Positions 46,773 to 57,512 of a DNA stretch of 64,000 nucleotides are shown in pieces. The position numbers and the translations under genes are program-made. The notes beneath the pieces are model-generated. The model worked only from the letters and a program-made list of their open reading frames with translations. It was not told the DNA's origin and made no database searches. The DNA lies in assembly GCF_010015585.1 (NCBI RefSeq), contig NW_022985092.1:245811-309810 (forward strand), read 5' to 3'. Position 1 is the first letter of the stretch. Every line of letters begins with the position of its first letter. The DNA is from Eremomyces bilateralis CBS 781.70. Lineage: Eukaryota > Ascomycota > Dothideomycetes > Eremomycetales > Eremomycetaceae.

Positions 46773-47522
46773 TCAGCCCCTAACAACCGCCAGCAAGAAC
46801 CCATCATACCCCTTCTCCCCCACCGTTTGCAACACCACCGCGTCCACCCGACTGTCCTTCCCCGCCAATTCCACCACCTTTCGACTCCCCCGAATCCGCT
46901 CATCCTGCTTCCCCAGCTCCTCGTCCGCCAAATTCCCTCGCCGCACCACGTTATCCACCACGATCGTACCCCCGGGCACCGACAACTGCACCGCCACATC
47001 AAAATACTCCCAGTTATTCTGCTTGTCCGCATCGATGAACACGAACCCAAACGGCTCCCGCTTCCCCGCCTTCACCTCCTCCAACAGCCGCGGGAGCACC
47101 TCGACCCCCGCGCCCACCTCCACGCTGACCCGGTCGCTCACGCCCGCGCGCTCGAGGTTCTCCCGCGCGATCTTCGCATGGTGCGCGTCGAACTCAACCG
47201 TCACGACATTGGTGTCGGCCTTGTTGGCACCGGCACCGGCGCTGTGGCTCAGCCAGATGGTGCTGAAGGCGCCGAGGGTGCCGACTTCGAGGATGTTCGT
47301 CGCGCGCGCGGCGCGGGCGAGCAGCATGAGGAATTTGCCTTGCGAGGCGGTGACGGCGATGTCGGGGAGGCCGCTGGCCTGCGCGTGCGCGTGAGCGGCG
47401 TCTAGGGTGGATTTGGTGGGCGCGAAGGGAGGGGCGGAGGTGTCGAGGCTCTTTTCGGTGTATTTGTCGACGGCGATCCACGCGGGAGCAGGAACACCGA
47501 CTGAAGAGTTAGTGGTCGACAT
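46773..47522 (-). CDS. SAM-dependent O-methyltransferase, family 3 (caffeoyl-CoA/catechol type)
   Basis: Intronless, 249 aa, ATG at 47522. SAM-binding motif I is NILEVGTLGAFSTIWL. The acidic residue binding the ribose is in VVTVEFDAHHAKIARENL. The metal/substrate strand is FVFIDADKQNNWEYFD, and GGTIVVDNVVRRGNLAD carries the DN pair typical of cation-dependent O-methyltransferases. Length and motif spacing match the family. Substrate unknown; small catechols or acyl phenolics are typical. Confidence 0.9.
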   Translation of the reverse strand: MSTTNSSVGVPAPAWIAVDKYTEKSLDTSAPPFAPTKSTLDAAHAHAQASGLPDIAVTASQGKFLMLLARAARATNILEVGTLGAFSTIWLSHSAGAGANKADTNVVTVEFDAHHAKIARENLERAGVSDRVSVEVGAGVEVLPRLLEEVKAGKREPFGFVFIDADKQNNWEYFDVAVQLSVPGGTIVVDNVVRRGNLADEELGKQDERIRGSRKVVELAGKDSRVDAVVLQTVGEKGYDGFLLAVVRG

Positions 47523-48765
47523 GTCTGTTGTGGGCGGATGATATTGCGATGGTTAAGTAAAATCCTTCCCGTTGATCGCGTCCACTCAAATTGTGAAGTA
47601 CAGGTAATGGAGATGGAGATGTCGACGGTCTGAGTTCGATGGAAAGATGGTCTCTGGCTTTACTGATATAGGCATCGATGTCCTCCCGATGTCGCTGCTG
47701 TCCTTATCACATCATTCCTACTTTGAGAAGGTGCCATCTTCCTCTGACTCACTTGGACCATGATGTTGTGACTGAGGACGCGCAATCCGTGGGAAACTTG
47801 TGGAATGCAACGCCGCGCACCCCAGACCGGATATGGAGTCGGCGTTAAGCCATGCGGACCGAAGTTCGCTTGAGTGGACGGAATAGAATTGTATCATAGA
47901 TGTATTCGTTACGTCGCTTTTCTCGGCGGTTAGCTGAACTACCTAGCTAAAACTCGGGAAGCTCGGGAGCTCCGAGTTCGTGTTGTGACGACAGGATGGC
48001 TTCCCTGTTCTTTACCGTGCCCAACCTAATTACGTCCTCCTTCGCGATAGGACATTGTTGAATGTATGGAATATTCATGTGTGCTCCTCCAAGGAGGCGC
48101 ACACGCTTTGCTCCTGAGATGGATAGACGGAATTACCAATGTGTACCAAGAGGATAAGTTGATAGAGCGAAGGGGTTCGTTTGATTTTTCCAGTTGTTGG
48201 GACGACGCCCCACAGTTCAGAAGCATCTGATTCCGTCACATTCATCATGTTTCTCGTCTTCACCAACGCCTGCAAGCGGATTTTCTTCTCACCAGAACGA
48301 AGCACATGAGAAACCTACTGTGAACTGTAATCACCGGTACTCTTTATATCTCATAGTATTAGTCGCTCTCTCTGGTTCAACGTTCTATCCGTCATCAATC
48401 ATCTGGAGCTCACTTCTCAAGCGGTGGTCCACTTACATAGGACCGAACCGTGGATGAGACTATCGCCGCGAACCACCTAAATCGAAGTAATCGGCGCTGT
48501 CTAGACTCTGGAGTAGCTACACAATTGAGACGTTTCCTATTGCGCTCCCTTCTCCTGGAATCCTCCTTCCCACCGCGAGGAACCTGTTCCTAGCTCTATC
48601 AACAGCGTGCTCTCAAAATTTTCTCAAAATTCCCTTAATTTTTAATACCGGTCACAGTCATCTCTATCCATAATCTTCTACCAGCACGCACTCGCACAAT
48701 TGCTAGGTTCCGATTCAATCAAGAGCTGGAAAATTCCGATATCTGGGACTTCACCCGCTGTCGCC
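47523..48765. promoter_or_regulatory. Divergent promoter region, methyltransferase / phosphatase-like gene
   Basis: 1.24 kb between divergent starts. Short ORFs at 48026-48305 are unsupported. Confidence 0.4.
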
Positions 48766-49794
48766 ATGGCGGCTCCCCCCAGGATACACTTCGTCCGTCA
48801 CGGACAGGCGTTTCATAACCTCTCTGCAGACTTATACCACCTCCCCGATCCCTTACTGACTCCCCTTGGGAAACGCCAATGCGAAGAACTCCGCAATACC
48901 TTCCCCCACCACGCCTCGATATCAATCATCATCTCCTCCCCCCTAACGCGGTGCCTCCAAACCTCCGTGCTCGCCTTCCCCGCCACGATATCCCGTCCAG
49001 GCACCCCACGACAGTCATCCTCGCGCTCGCCCTCCTCCAACACCTCCTACGCAAACTCCCCAACCAGCTCCCGCCACGAAAAATCCCGCGACCGACCCCC
49101 CCACCCCGACCTTACCTCCCCGACCGCGCCCGCCTCCGAAGTCCACCCCCGTCCGATCGTCGCGCAACCCCTCCTCCAAGAAACCTCCCATCTCCCCTGC
49201 GACACCGGCACCGCCTTTCCCCTCCTCCTTGGCGGCCTCCCGAACCTCCTCGGCATCTCCGCCGCGCGCGTCGACCTCTCGCACCTCACCGACCACGAGT
49301 GGCTGGACAAGCGGGCGAACGGCCCGCACGGGACGTCGGGGAAGTCGCTGGAAGCGCGGGCGAAGAGTGCGCGGCAGTGGTTGCGGATGCTAAGGAATAA
49401 GGGGCACACGGACGTGGCGGTGGTGTGTCATGCGGGGTTTCTGGGATGGTTGACGGGGACGCGGAGGGCGAGTTGGGCCGTGCAGAAGGGGAAAGATCAG
49501 TGGGAGAACTGCGAGTGGCGGACGTATGAGTTTGTGAGCGGGGATGATAAGGATGCGGTGTTGGTGGAGGCGGCGGAAAGTCGGGTGAGGAGGGGGGTGT
49601 GTTCGGAGGAGGAGGCAGCGCATGAGGAGACGGAGAAGAGTGCGGCGAGGAAGAGCTGGAAGGACTTGTTAAAGCCGAAGAAGGGGGAGAGGGATGAGGA
49701 TGGTGGAGAGGGATATGGGGGGGAGATGGAGAGCCTGAATAAGGCACAGCACACTACGCTGATGAAGAATCGAGACTGGGTAGGCGGGTATTGA
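48766..49794 (+). CDS. Histidine phosphatase (phosphoglycerate-mutase-like) protein
   Basis: 342 aa from the ATG of MAAPPRIHFVRHGQAFHNLS; the upstream frame is open only from a TTG. The catalytic RHG motif lies in IHFVRHGQAFHN at about 9. The second catalytic His is in VVCHAGFLGWLTG, and SSPLTRCLQT supplies the conserved Arg. A Ser/Pro-rich insert of about 50 residues (SRPGTPRQSSSRSPSSNTSY onward) splits the usual fold after the first helix pair. The C-terminus is highly charged and probably disordered. Similar fungal proteins are annotated as phosphoglycerate mutase family without known substrates, so a glycolytic role is unlikely. Confidence 0.88.
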   Translation: MAAPPRIHFVRHGQAFHNLSADLYHLPDPLLTPLGKRQCEELRNTFPHHASISIIISSPLTRCLQTSVLAFPATISRPGTPRQSSSRSPSSNTSYANSPTSSRHEKSRDRPPHPDLTSPTAPASEVHPRPIVAQPLLQETSHLPCDTGTAFPLLLGGLPNLLGISAARVDLSHLTDHEWLDKRANGPHGTSGKSLEARAKSARQWLRMLRNKGHTDVAVVCHAGFLGWLTGTRRASWAVQKGKDQWENCEWRTYEFVSGDDKDAVLVEAAESRVRRGVCSEEEAAHEETEKSAARKSWKDLLKPKKGERDEDGGEGYGGEMESLNKAQHTTLMKNRDWVGGY

Positions 49795-50297
49795 TATCGC
49801 ATGGAGGTTATGGCGAGTCTTTGGAGGATTTTTCCACTCATATGTGGACATGTCACGGATCCGACTTAATCAGGGTTTCGACTTTCACTTCCAGCTTGGG
49901 GATGGCATGGAAGGTCTAAAGTACCGTATACCTCCAGGGGCGTAAGTAACCCCACATTGCTCCTATTAACTCCTAATTTAACGACATTGATCAAGTTCTG
50001 AATGGCACTATTCCAGATAACACTTAAGTATGCATGCATCGGGTCTAGATACCATCTCCCGACTTCATGACCACATCATCCATCGAATATCGCGCTACAC
50101 CGCTGTATATCCCCCCGCCCGTACATGTCTATCCGCCTGCGAAACTTATCCCACGCCCAACCACCCCTCTCCCTCGTCCTCATCCCACAATTCAGCGAAT
50201 CCTACTCTACTCAACACCATAAAACCTCAACATCGAACTTCAATCCATTGCTAGCCACGCAGCCTAGCTCTCCCCACATCAAGCATCCCTCATTCCC
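49795..50297. other. Convergent intergenic region
   Basis: About 500 bp of 3' sequence. No feature recognised. Confidence 0.4.
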
Positions 50298-50414
50298 TCA
50301 CAGAATGGTGCAGGGAATAATACAGCAGCTGCAGCTGTCGCCGCATTCGAGGCATTTGGTGTCGGCGGGTTTGGGTTTGAGGACGGAGGGGACCGAGGTG
50401 GTGGAGGCGGGCAT
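50298..50414 (-). CDS. Small Cys-rich protein, 38 aa
   Basis: An ATG at 50414 opens a 38-codon ORF with six Cys in its last 18 residues (positions 21, 24, 28, 30, 31, 35): TKCLECGDSCSCCIIPC. The N-terminal half is Thr/Ser/Pro/Lys (SVLKPKPAD). It is too short for usual gene finders. A well-formed intron (50465..50529) just upstream fits a 5'-UTR intron and supports transcription in this direction. No signal peptide. Spacing is not that of CuMT-type metallothioneins (CxC repeats throughout) or of CYSTM. Metal binding, or membrane association through Cys acylation, is speculative. Confidence 0.5.
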   Translation of the reverse strand: MPASTTSVPSVLKPKPADTKCLECGDSCSCCIIPCTIL

Positions 50415-50464
50415 TGTGGCGGTTCACAATGCGATTGTTCTGAGGTAGACGTGCGATGGAGCTC

Positions 50465-50529
50465 CTGGGGGAAGTCAGAGGTTGGTATAGATGATAGATG
50501 ATAGGGTCGGATCTTCGGCGGGGACTTAC
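50465..50529 (-). other. Probable 5'-UTR intron of the Cys-rich ORF
   Basis: Donor GTAAGT, a CTGAC branch-like site and a CCCCCAG acceptor, 65 nt, ending 50 bp before the ORF start. Confidence 0.45.
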
Positions 50530-52376
50530 CTTTGGCTTGGAGGTGTGAAAGATGGGAGTGAGAGGAAGGGTAGAACGTTGAGCTTCGGAGAAGTTGCTGC
50601 GGGAAATAGGGAGCAATGGCAGATTACTGGAGGTACTGTATTTAGGAGACACAACTGGAGGGAACCATAGGGATGTTATTTGAAGTCAAAGAGAGATATC
50701 AGCGCTTCGTGAATCGGAGTTGAAACATGAACAGCCCCATCATGTTGATCAAGCAGAGGAGAGCAAGTGAGGTCTGTGGCTGTGCAACTATATTTTTGTG
50801 GGGTAACATAGGGTTTGCCTACGAATTGAAACGGCGCCAGTCTATTCTTGGATCGGTGATGACGTCGACTCTGGGTAGGGTTGTTGTGCTCGGGATACCG
50901 GAGTAGTGAAGTTCAGATCTATTGTGTTCCATCTTCCAGCTTTGAGCCTTCTCAAAGGAATTCAAGGCGGTGTCTACGGAGTAGATATGTGGATAATTGG
51001 CAGTTGGATACAGATCATTGCCGACCCTCAGACTTCAACTGGTGGAGGGTAGGATGTGTCGAACTTTGCTATATCTACCCTTCTTCTATATTCCTAGAGG
51101 GGGCTTCCCTTGTGGGGGTTTAGCTTGGTTGGGTAGATTCATCAGGATGGACATGCAGGCTAGGAGACTTCAAGGCCGTGATAGCATAAGGGGTATCGTA
51201 AATCGTAGCAGTCTTAGACTTCAGCGACCATATGCTCTCCGGCGCCTGTGTATAGTAGACATTAGAAACATCCCGAATCCAAGGCACTGAAAGCATCGAT
51301 GAGGTACCTATCTAGAGGCACCATCCCACCAGTTCTACCATTGAGCTGTCGGCTTTCAGCCTTCCTCAACTTGGTACAGGATACTTTGGATAATGGATAG
51401 GATCCTCTTTACATTAGAATGCATGGAATACAACATATCTCGCAGCAGCCTCCATCACACGTAGGACATGCTATGCAACCGGTCTGGACGGTCAACTTGA
51501 TAGATTACTGATCGAGGAGGTTGAGCTGATCATTGACGACAGCACCTTGCTGATTGATGATGTCAGCGCGGTATATGTGCTGGGTGGTCTTGTTCAGACA
51601 GTATTGTTCAAGTTAGCGGGTAAACCCGTAGTATAGGATCGAACAGGTGCGAATGACATATCGAAGTCTCTTGGTGGGTAGGAGAGTATTGAGGGACCGA
51701 TGGAGTGATGCGAAGGGGATTCAGGGGTGGCAAGTTGGGCATTGGGGTATTAGGAGATTGTTCACAGAAGCAATAACACAGTTGAAAGTAGTAGATTGAC
51801 AAAATAATGTGCCCATGGTCAAGAAATAAGCAAAGTACCTCGAGTACGGTTAACGGTACAGAAAGCTGAGGATCCATCTTCTGCTGGGGCAAAGGCCCGA
51901 GCCGCACCCCATCCCATCAGATCGCGTACCAGATATGAGATCAGATAAGGGACCGACGTAGGGCTACGCTAATATTTCTATCTCATATTATTTCCTACCT
52001 TACCGGGCTTCCCGCCGTCATTTTCTCTGCCTACTCTTGTGCAGTCTCTCCGCAACCTTTCCTCCCACTAGTTAGAAAGGAGAGAGTTAGTACTCCATCC
52101 TTCGCCTTCGACGTGCTTGTCTAGCCTCCGGAATCGGAGAGTCAGACCAAGCTGCCTAATTCAAAGGCGGATAAAACGGCGATTTTATATCTAAGGATGT
52201 AACGTAGATGGCTAATTGATCACGGAATAGATGGACGAGGTTAGGAGATTACGAAGCCCACCGACGATCTTATCTTATCTGATGGAGTCGGTGACTCCAC
52301 CCATGCGTGCCATGCACTCCATGTCACATGCAGAACCAGGGATAGAAATTACATGTAAAACCAGCCTTTGTATGTA
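50530..52376. other. Gene-poor region
   Basis: 1.8 kb with only short unsupported ORFs. A tRNA-like segment at 51287-51358 was rejected. The right end holds the 9-bp target site (52368-52376) of the next element. Confidence 0.45.
52368..52376. repeat. 9-bp target-site duplication, left copy
   Basis: TTGTATGTA, identical to 52790-52798. The seven bases ACCAGCC found one base upstream equal the element's own outer end. Confidence 0.85.
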
Positions 52377-52789
52377 GGCTGGTGAGATTTTCCCCCCTCA
52401 GAAGTACCAAAATAACCAGTTTTGAAATTTACAAGGCAATGTAGCCACATTTTCACCATTATTTTCAAATTAAAAACTCAGAGAGAGTTCTTTAGAATTC
52501 CCTCTTGCTCTTGGACCCCAAAATTTGATTCTAATAAGCTGCGGGGTTGCGTGATTTGGAATTGAAGTCGTGGTAGTTTTTTCATATAACTCATCAAGTT
52601 CAACACACAATTTAACCACAACGCAACGGGGATTTGGAGCTCTAAATTAGCAGGATCGGTTATCCAGGCTTTAGTATTCTTCTTATTTTTTAAAAATTAT
52701 ATTATTTCGAAGCTGGCGTTGAGCTGTTTGGAGTTGAAGTTGAAATATGGTGGTTTTGATACCTCTGAGGGGGGAAAATCTCACCAGCC
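52377..52789. mobile_element. MITE with 42-bp TIRs and perfect 9-bp target-site duplication
   Basis: Left end GGCTGGTGAGATTTTCCCCC and its mirror at the right end agree at about 38 of 42 positions. Both sides are flanked by TTGTATGTA (52368-52376 and 52790-52798). There is no ORF inside and the interior is AT-rich. A 9-bp duplication with long TIRs is the signature of Mutator-like (MULE) elements; hAT elements make 8 bp. Confidence 0.88.
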
Positions 52790-53268
52790 TTGTATGTAAC
52801 AATTGGAAATGTAACGTAAATTAGCAATTTTTTGTATTACTGTGACATTTACAGCTAGTCCCAATGCGGTTAAAATTAATGCCTTATTATCTATCTCAGT
52901 CTAGTTTATTGATACCTTGATGCCTCAGGTAGAGGTAATTTATCCTGAATTTGGCGAGTTGGTCGGCTTGGTCCATTCCTCACAGAAATTCCCTGGGCCC
53001 ATCAAAACGCGCCTGTAAACTTGGCATGCAACGGAAATATTTTGGAGCGAACTATACTAGCTGAATACCTCCGTTGGCGCGGCCCTTTTTTCAGCTACGA
53101 AGTCCTGACTCTCATCCTGTCTCTTCAGATCGACAATCCTTTCATGCATTCCGTATAGAACATTGACACGCAAAAGAGCTAGGACGCTGCTACCAGGTGG
53201 CAGTTGGGGTTGCGAGTTGTCAGCAGTAGAATCATTTTTTCCAGATACGCTGTTATATATTGTCCATA
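52790..53268. other. Upstream region of the MFS transporter
   Basis: Begins with the right target-site copy; AT-rich, no gene. Confidence 0.4.
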
Positions 53269-54991
53269 ATGACTGCCCAACACGATCCGACTCTGCCCGA
53301 CGAGGAACACGCGCCGCTTCTCTGCGAGGGGGATCGGGTTCAAAACCATGGCGCCATTCTGGATGCATATGGATCTGGGGAGGTCGACAATGCCGAAGAA
53401 GGTGGTCTCGCATCCCCTGACTTGAAAGAGCCGAGTACTTTGAAATTGATCGTGATCATGGGCAGCATATGGGTTGGCGTTTTCCTTGGTGCTCTCGGTA
53501 GAACTCTCTGCCCAATCCTTTTAATATCCGAACTTCGCTAATATAGTTCTAGATGCCACGGTCATTGCGACTCTCAGCGCCCCTATTTCCACTTCGTTCC
53601 ATTCCTTCACCCTCGTATCCTGGCTCGCATCCTCGTATCTCATCTCCAATGCGGCCCTCCAGCCCCTTTCCGGCCGCCTCACCGACATCTTCGGCCGTCG
53701 GTCCGGCCTAATCTTCTCCAACGTCTTCTTCGGGGCCGGGAATCTGATCTGCGGTCTTGCCAGCTCTGAAGCCGCCATGATCTTTGGCCGCGTCATCGCC
53801 GGAATGGGAGGCGGAGGCCTGTTTGCCATCAGCACGTTCGTCGCTTCGGACTTGATTCCGCTTCGCCAGCGCGGCCTCTGGCAAGGCTTTGGGAATGTGT
53901 GCTATGGCCTTGGCGCGGGTCTCGGAGGCGTGTTCGGTGGGTGGATTAACGATCGCTGGGGATGGCGGTGGGCGTTTCTTATCCAAGTGCCTTGTGTTGC
54001 AGTCTCGGGCGTCCTGGTCGCTTTTACGGTCAATATCCCGGTGAAGGAGAATAATCTCTCTAGAATTCGCCGCGTCGATTTTCTTGGGGCGATGACGCTG
54101 GTCGTGTCGTTGACCCTTCTCCTTCTCGGTCTCAACTCGGGTGGCAACATCGTGCCCTGGACCCATCCCCTGGTTTTGACCGCGTTGCCACTCTCTTTGG
54201 TGTTCCTCGTGGCATTTATATTTGTGGAGGACCGAGTCCCCGAACCTATCATACCTACACGTCTTCTAACGCGTCGAGCGGTCTGGGCTCCATGTGTTGT
54301 CAATTGGCTTCAGACGATGGCTGTCTTCGCGGTTGTGTTCTACATTCCAATCTACTTTCAAATCCGCGGCCTCAGTGCGACTCAATCAGGAGCAAGGATG
54401 ATTCCCCAGGCGCTTGGCGCTGCTATTGGATCCCTGGGCTCTGGATTGATCATGCGAGCGACAGGACGCTACTACTACTTGAACCTCGTTACTCAAGCCT
54501 TATTTTTGGCCGGTTTTGCACTTATCGCGATAACCTTCGACCAGGACACCCCCGATGCCCCCCCCTATATCTACATCCTTATGGTCGGAATTGGATATGG
54601 AGGGATGCTGACCATCACACTTCTTGCACTGATCAGTGCGGAGGATCATAAGCATCACTCGGTCATTACTTCCGCGTCGTATGCATTCAGAAGCACTGGC
54701 TCGACTCTCGGAATCGCGATCGCCAGCGGCGTTTTCCAAAACCTGCTGAAGTCGGGCCTCTGGAAGAGATTCGGTGATCGAGAGAATGCGGGAGAGATCA
54801 TAGGGCGGGTGCGAGATTCCATTGATGAAATTCGTCATCTGCCTCCTGGATGGCAGAAAGGCGTACTAGAGGTTTACATGGCGAGTTTCAAAGGTGTTTG
54901 GTGGACCATGTTCGGTCTTGCAGTTTTGAGTGCACTCTGCAGTCTCCTCATGAAAGAGCACGTTTTGCATAATACCCTAGCGAGGGATTAA
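53269..54991 (+). CDS. MFS transporter, DHA2-like (14-TM drug/amino-acid type)
   Basis: Two exons, join(53269..53497, 53553..54991), with a 55-nt GTAGAA...TTCTAG intron; 555 aa. The splice restores LDATVIATLSAPISTSF, the loop at the start of TM1 typical of DHA2 exporters. Motif A is GRLTDIFGRRSGLIFS, and GVFGGWINDRWGWRWAF is the TM5 antiporter motif C region. About 14 hydrophobic segments can be counted. The 60-residue N-terminal cytosolic region is acidic with an EEHAPLL dileucine-like motif, which in fungal relatives often goes with vacuolar targeting (Vba-type). Substrate unknown. Confidence 0.9.
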
Positions 54992-55093
54992 TATCACTCG
55001 GGGCTGCATCTCCAGGCACATAAAACCAACGTTGGGCCTAGATATAGGATTAGAGCGATCTATACTATATCGACTTTTAGCCAATTCGCGAGC

Positions 55094-56492
55094 TTAGTCA
55101 AGCTTCACCACGCTGCCTGTAACATCGTTGGTCGTGCTAGGCGGCAACTTCCCTGCTCCAGCGATCAACAAATACCGCGGATCCTGCTGGAACACCAACA
55201 ACGACCTCGTGTAAGACTTGCCCTCCGGCGTGGCCACTTTCTCCCATGCGTCCTCGGCCCCCAGCGCTTTGTTGATGAAGATCTCCGTCCTCGTTCCGCA
55301 CGACACAACGATCGTACCATGCTTGCCGCCGACCGGCGTCCACACGACGTACGGCGAGCCATCCGGCACGGTCCCGTCCTTGGAGACGATGGGATGGTGG
55401 GGCGCGTCGTTGAACTTCTCGGGGTTCTTGGAGAGGCGGTAGAAGACGGGGAAGCTGTAGTTCGGTTCGGTGGGGTTGGGGCCGCCTCCATACTCGTATA
55501 CGTAGATGTATTGACCTGATATAGTGAGCGGAGTGAGAGGAACACTTCCTTAGGGACTTACCGTTGGGCAGATACGCGACGGTCGGCATTCCTGGGCGGT
55601 CGGTATAGGTTGGGTACGCGACATCAGTAACAGGAGGACCCCAGTTGATCAAGTCCGACGACGTCTGATGGGAAAGCTTCTGACCATACGTGGCGTTATC
55701 GCGCTGGTCCGCATAATAATAAATGAGCTTCTTCTGGTATGTCATCAAGAATGGCTCCCCTGTCAACGATCAGCTTCGAACTTTCGAGATTGCAACGATT
55801 CGGAATGAAATCTCGGCAATATGGCTCTTGTCACTTACACACTGGAGTTTCTCCCTGTCATCCGGCTGTCAGTCCTCGTGGATGCTAGAAGGGGTCTAAG
55901 TCCACTTACATTGTTCGGAATCGCCACTCCTCCCTTCGCTACATGAGACACAAACTCCCACGTCCGCCCCCAATCTTTGGATGCGTACAACTCAAGCTAT
56001 CCAGCATGTTAGCTACTAATAACCCATCCTTAGGGATAATCTTACCTGCGTTGACGACAGATCCATCGGAATCGCCGACCCAGCAAGCAGCAGCGTCCCC
56101 TTCTTAAACCCCCCAATCGTCTCCGGAAGCAGATACAAAAACGGCTGATATCGCAGCCCAACCCCCAGCTCCGTGTCCTGCACGCGGGCGATCTCCGCCC
56201 ACGTCTCGCCGCTGTCGGCCGATCGGTAGATGGGGAAGTGCACTAACGGCGGCTCGGGGCTGTAGTTCTCCCAGGTGGCGAGAAGGTCGTTGTTCGGGAG
56301 CTGGACGGTCCGCGCGTACAGGACGTGCGGGTCGGTGTAGTTGCGCGGCGGGCTGTGGATCACGACGCTGGAGAGCTCGTGGGGTCGGGTTTGGGGTCGC
56401 GGAGGGGATTGGGCGTCCACGGGGGTTGAGACAGCCGTGGAGATGATGGCGGCGGCGGCGACGAGCCACGCTTTGATGGGGAGGGACAACAT
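55094..56492 (-). CDS. Secreted BNR/sialidase-fold glycoside hydrolase, GH93-like
   Basis: Five exons, complement(55094..55515, 55562..55759, 55839..55854, 55910..55996, 56046..56492); 389 aa. Residues 1-27 are a signal peptide. An Asp-box-like repeat (YRSADSGETWAEIARV) and YASKDWGRTWEFVSHV mark the six-bladed propeller. The 16-nt micro-exon completes GETPVWEPFLMTYQKKLIYY, a conserved strand in fungal exo-arabinanase-type GH93 proteins, so that exon is well supported. NATYGQKLSHQTSSDLINWG and GPNPTEPNYSFPVFYRLSKN are further family-like blocks. Probable substrate is arabinan; other sialidase-fold families cannot be excluded. It converges with the MFS gene 100 bp away. Confidence 0.85.
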
Positions 56493-57512
56493 GTTGATCG
56501 CGGAAACGAGGTAGTGCGGATGTCGTAGCTCTGCACCGTGACTTCAGATTCTTCGCGATGTGGAGATCAGTCCATGATAATTTATATTCGGCGCTTTCCG
56601 CCCTCTTTTCCCCTGCACGCATCATTGCTATATGCCTCGCATTGGCAACCAGGTTTTCATATATCTAGCCTGTTCCCCGGAAACCCGAATTTAACCATTC
56701 GCTATGGTACTTGTCCTCCACCAATGGCGAGACCGTTCCCGTTCGCAGATCCCTGACTAGGATTGATGAAGCCAATTAGACAAGACATGTCGTATGACCC
56801 GACGGGCATTTCTCGCAGGTCGCTTCGATCTTTGAGGGAAAATTAGAGAAGTTTAATGCCTTTGCATTGGAGATGCTGAGGATTGCGGTATTCCAAGCCG
56901 GAGAATTGCAAACTGTTGGATGACTGTCTTCGGTAACTCGGTAAGCATCCTGGCTCAGCCAATATACCCATCGACAGGCCATCCCTATTCCCTGATCGAA
57001 AATATTCCAAGCTGAATATTATAAGAATATTATAAGATCTCGAAAATGTGTAGGACAGGTACAGTTTTCTACCTGTTTTGGTTCCTTCCTTTTCATGCTC
57101 CATGGTATGACTGAAACATGTTTGGCCAACGCTTCGCCAGCGTCATGCGGATGAGCTGTGGAGTGGTTTATAAATCGTGGCTGGTGGTGTTATGTGATCT
57201 ATTCTTGAAGTTGGCATTGAAGGGGACGAACGTGAAACTTGCATTAGTCAAACTTTGTTCGATATTCTTTTGCTCCCCTATAGATCATATCCAACATTCG
57301 TATCATACATCAAGTCGACACCGTCAGTCCTCATCCCAAACCGTTGTATTTGGAACTTTAGCAGGTTATTTGGTTCCAGTGCATTGCATCCGTGCAAGTT
57401 TCTAGATGGCATAAATCACAGTCTCGAGTGCAAGTAGGGTCCCAGCCACCTTGAGTCAATGACTGTTGTGCCCAAAAGAGTGGGATGTGTTCAGGTAGCA
57501 TTAAGTAAAATT
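56493..57512. other. Intergenic, 1 kb
   Basis: GH93-like gene promoter and 3' region of the acyltransferase. No gene seen. Confidence 0.45.

Noticed and set aside
51287-51358. tRNA-like segment on the minus strand (72 nt, 7-bp acceptor-like stem TGAAAGC/GCTTTCA, A-box-like AGCTCAATGGTAGA)
   Set aside because: The D-arm is displaced by about three bases, the T-arm has mismatches and there is no GTTCRA-type B box, so it is at best a relic.
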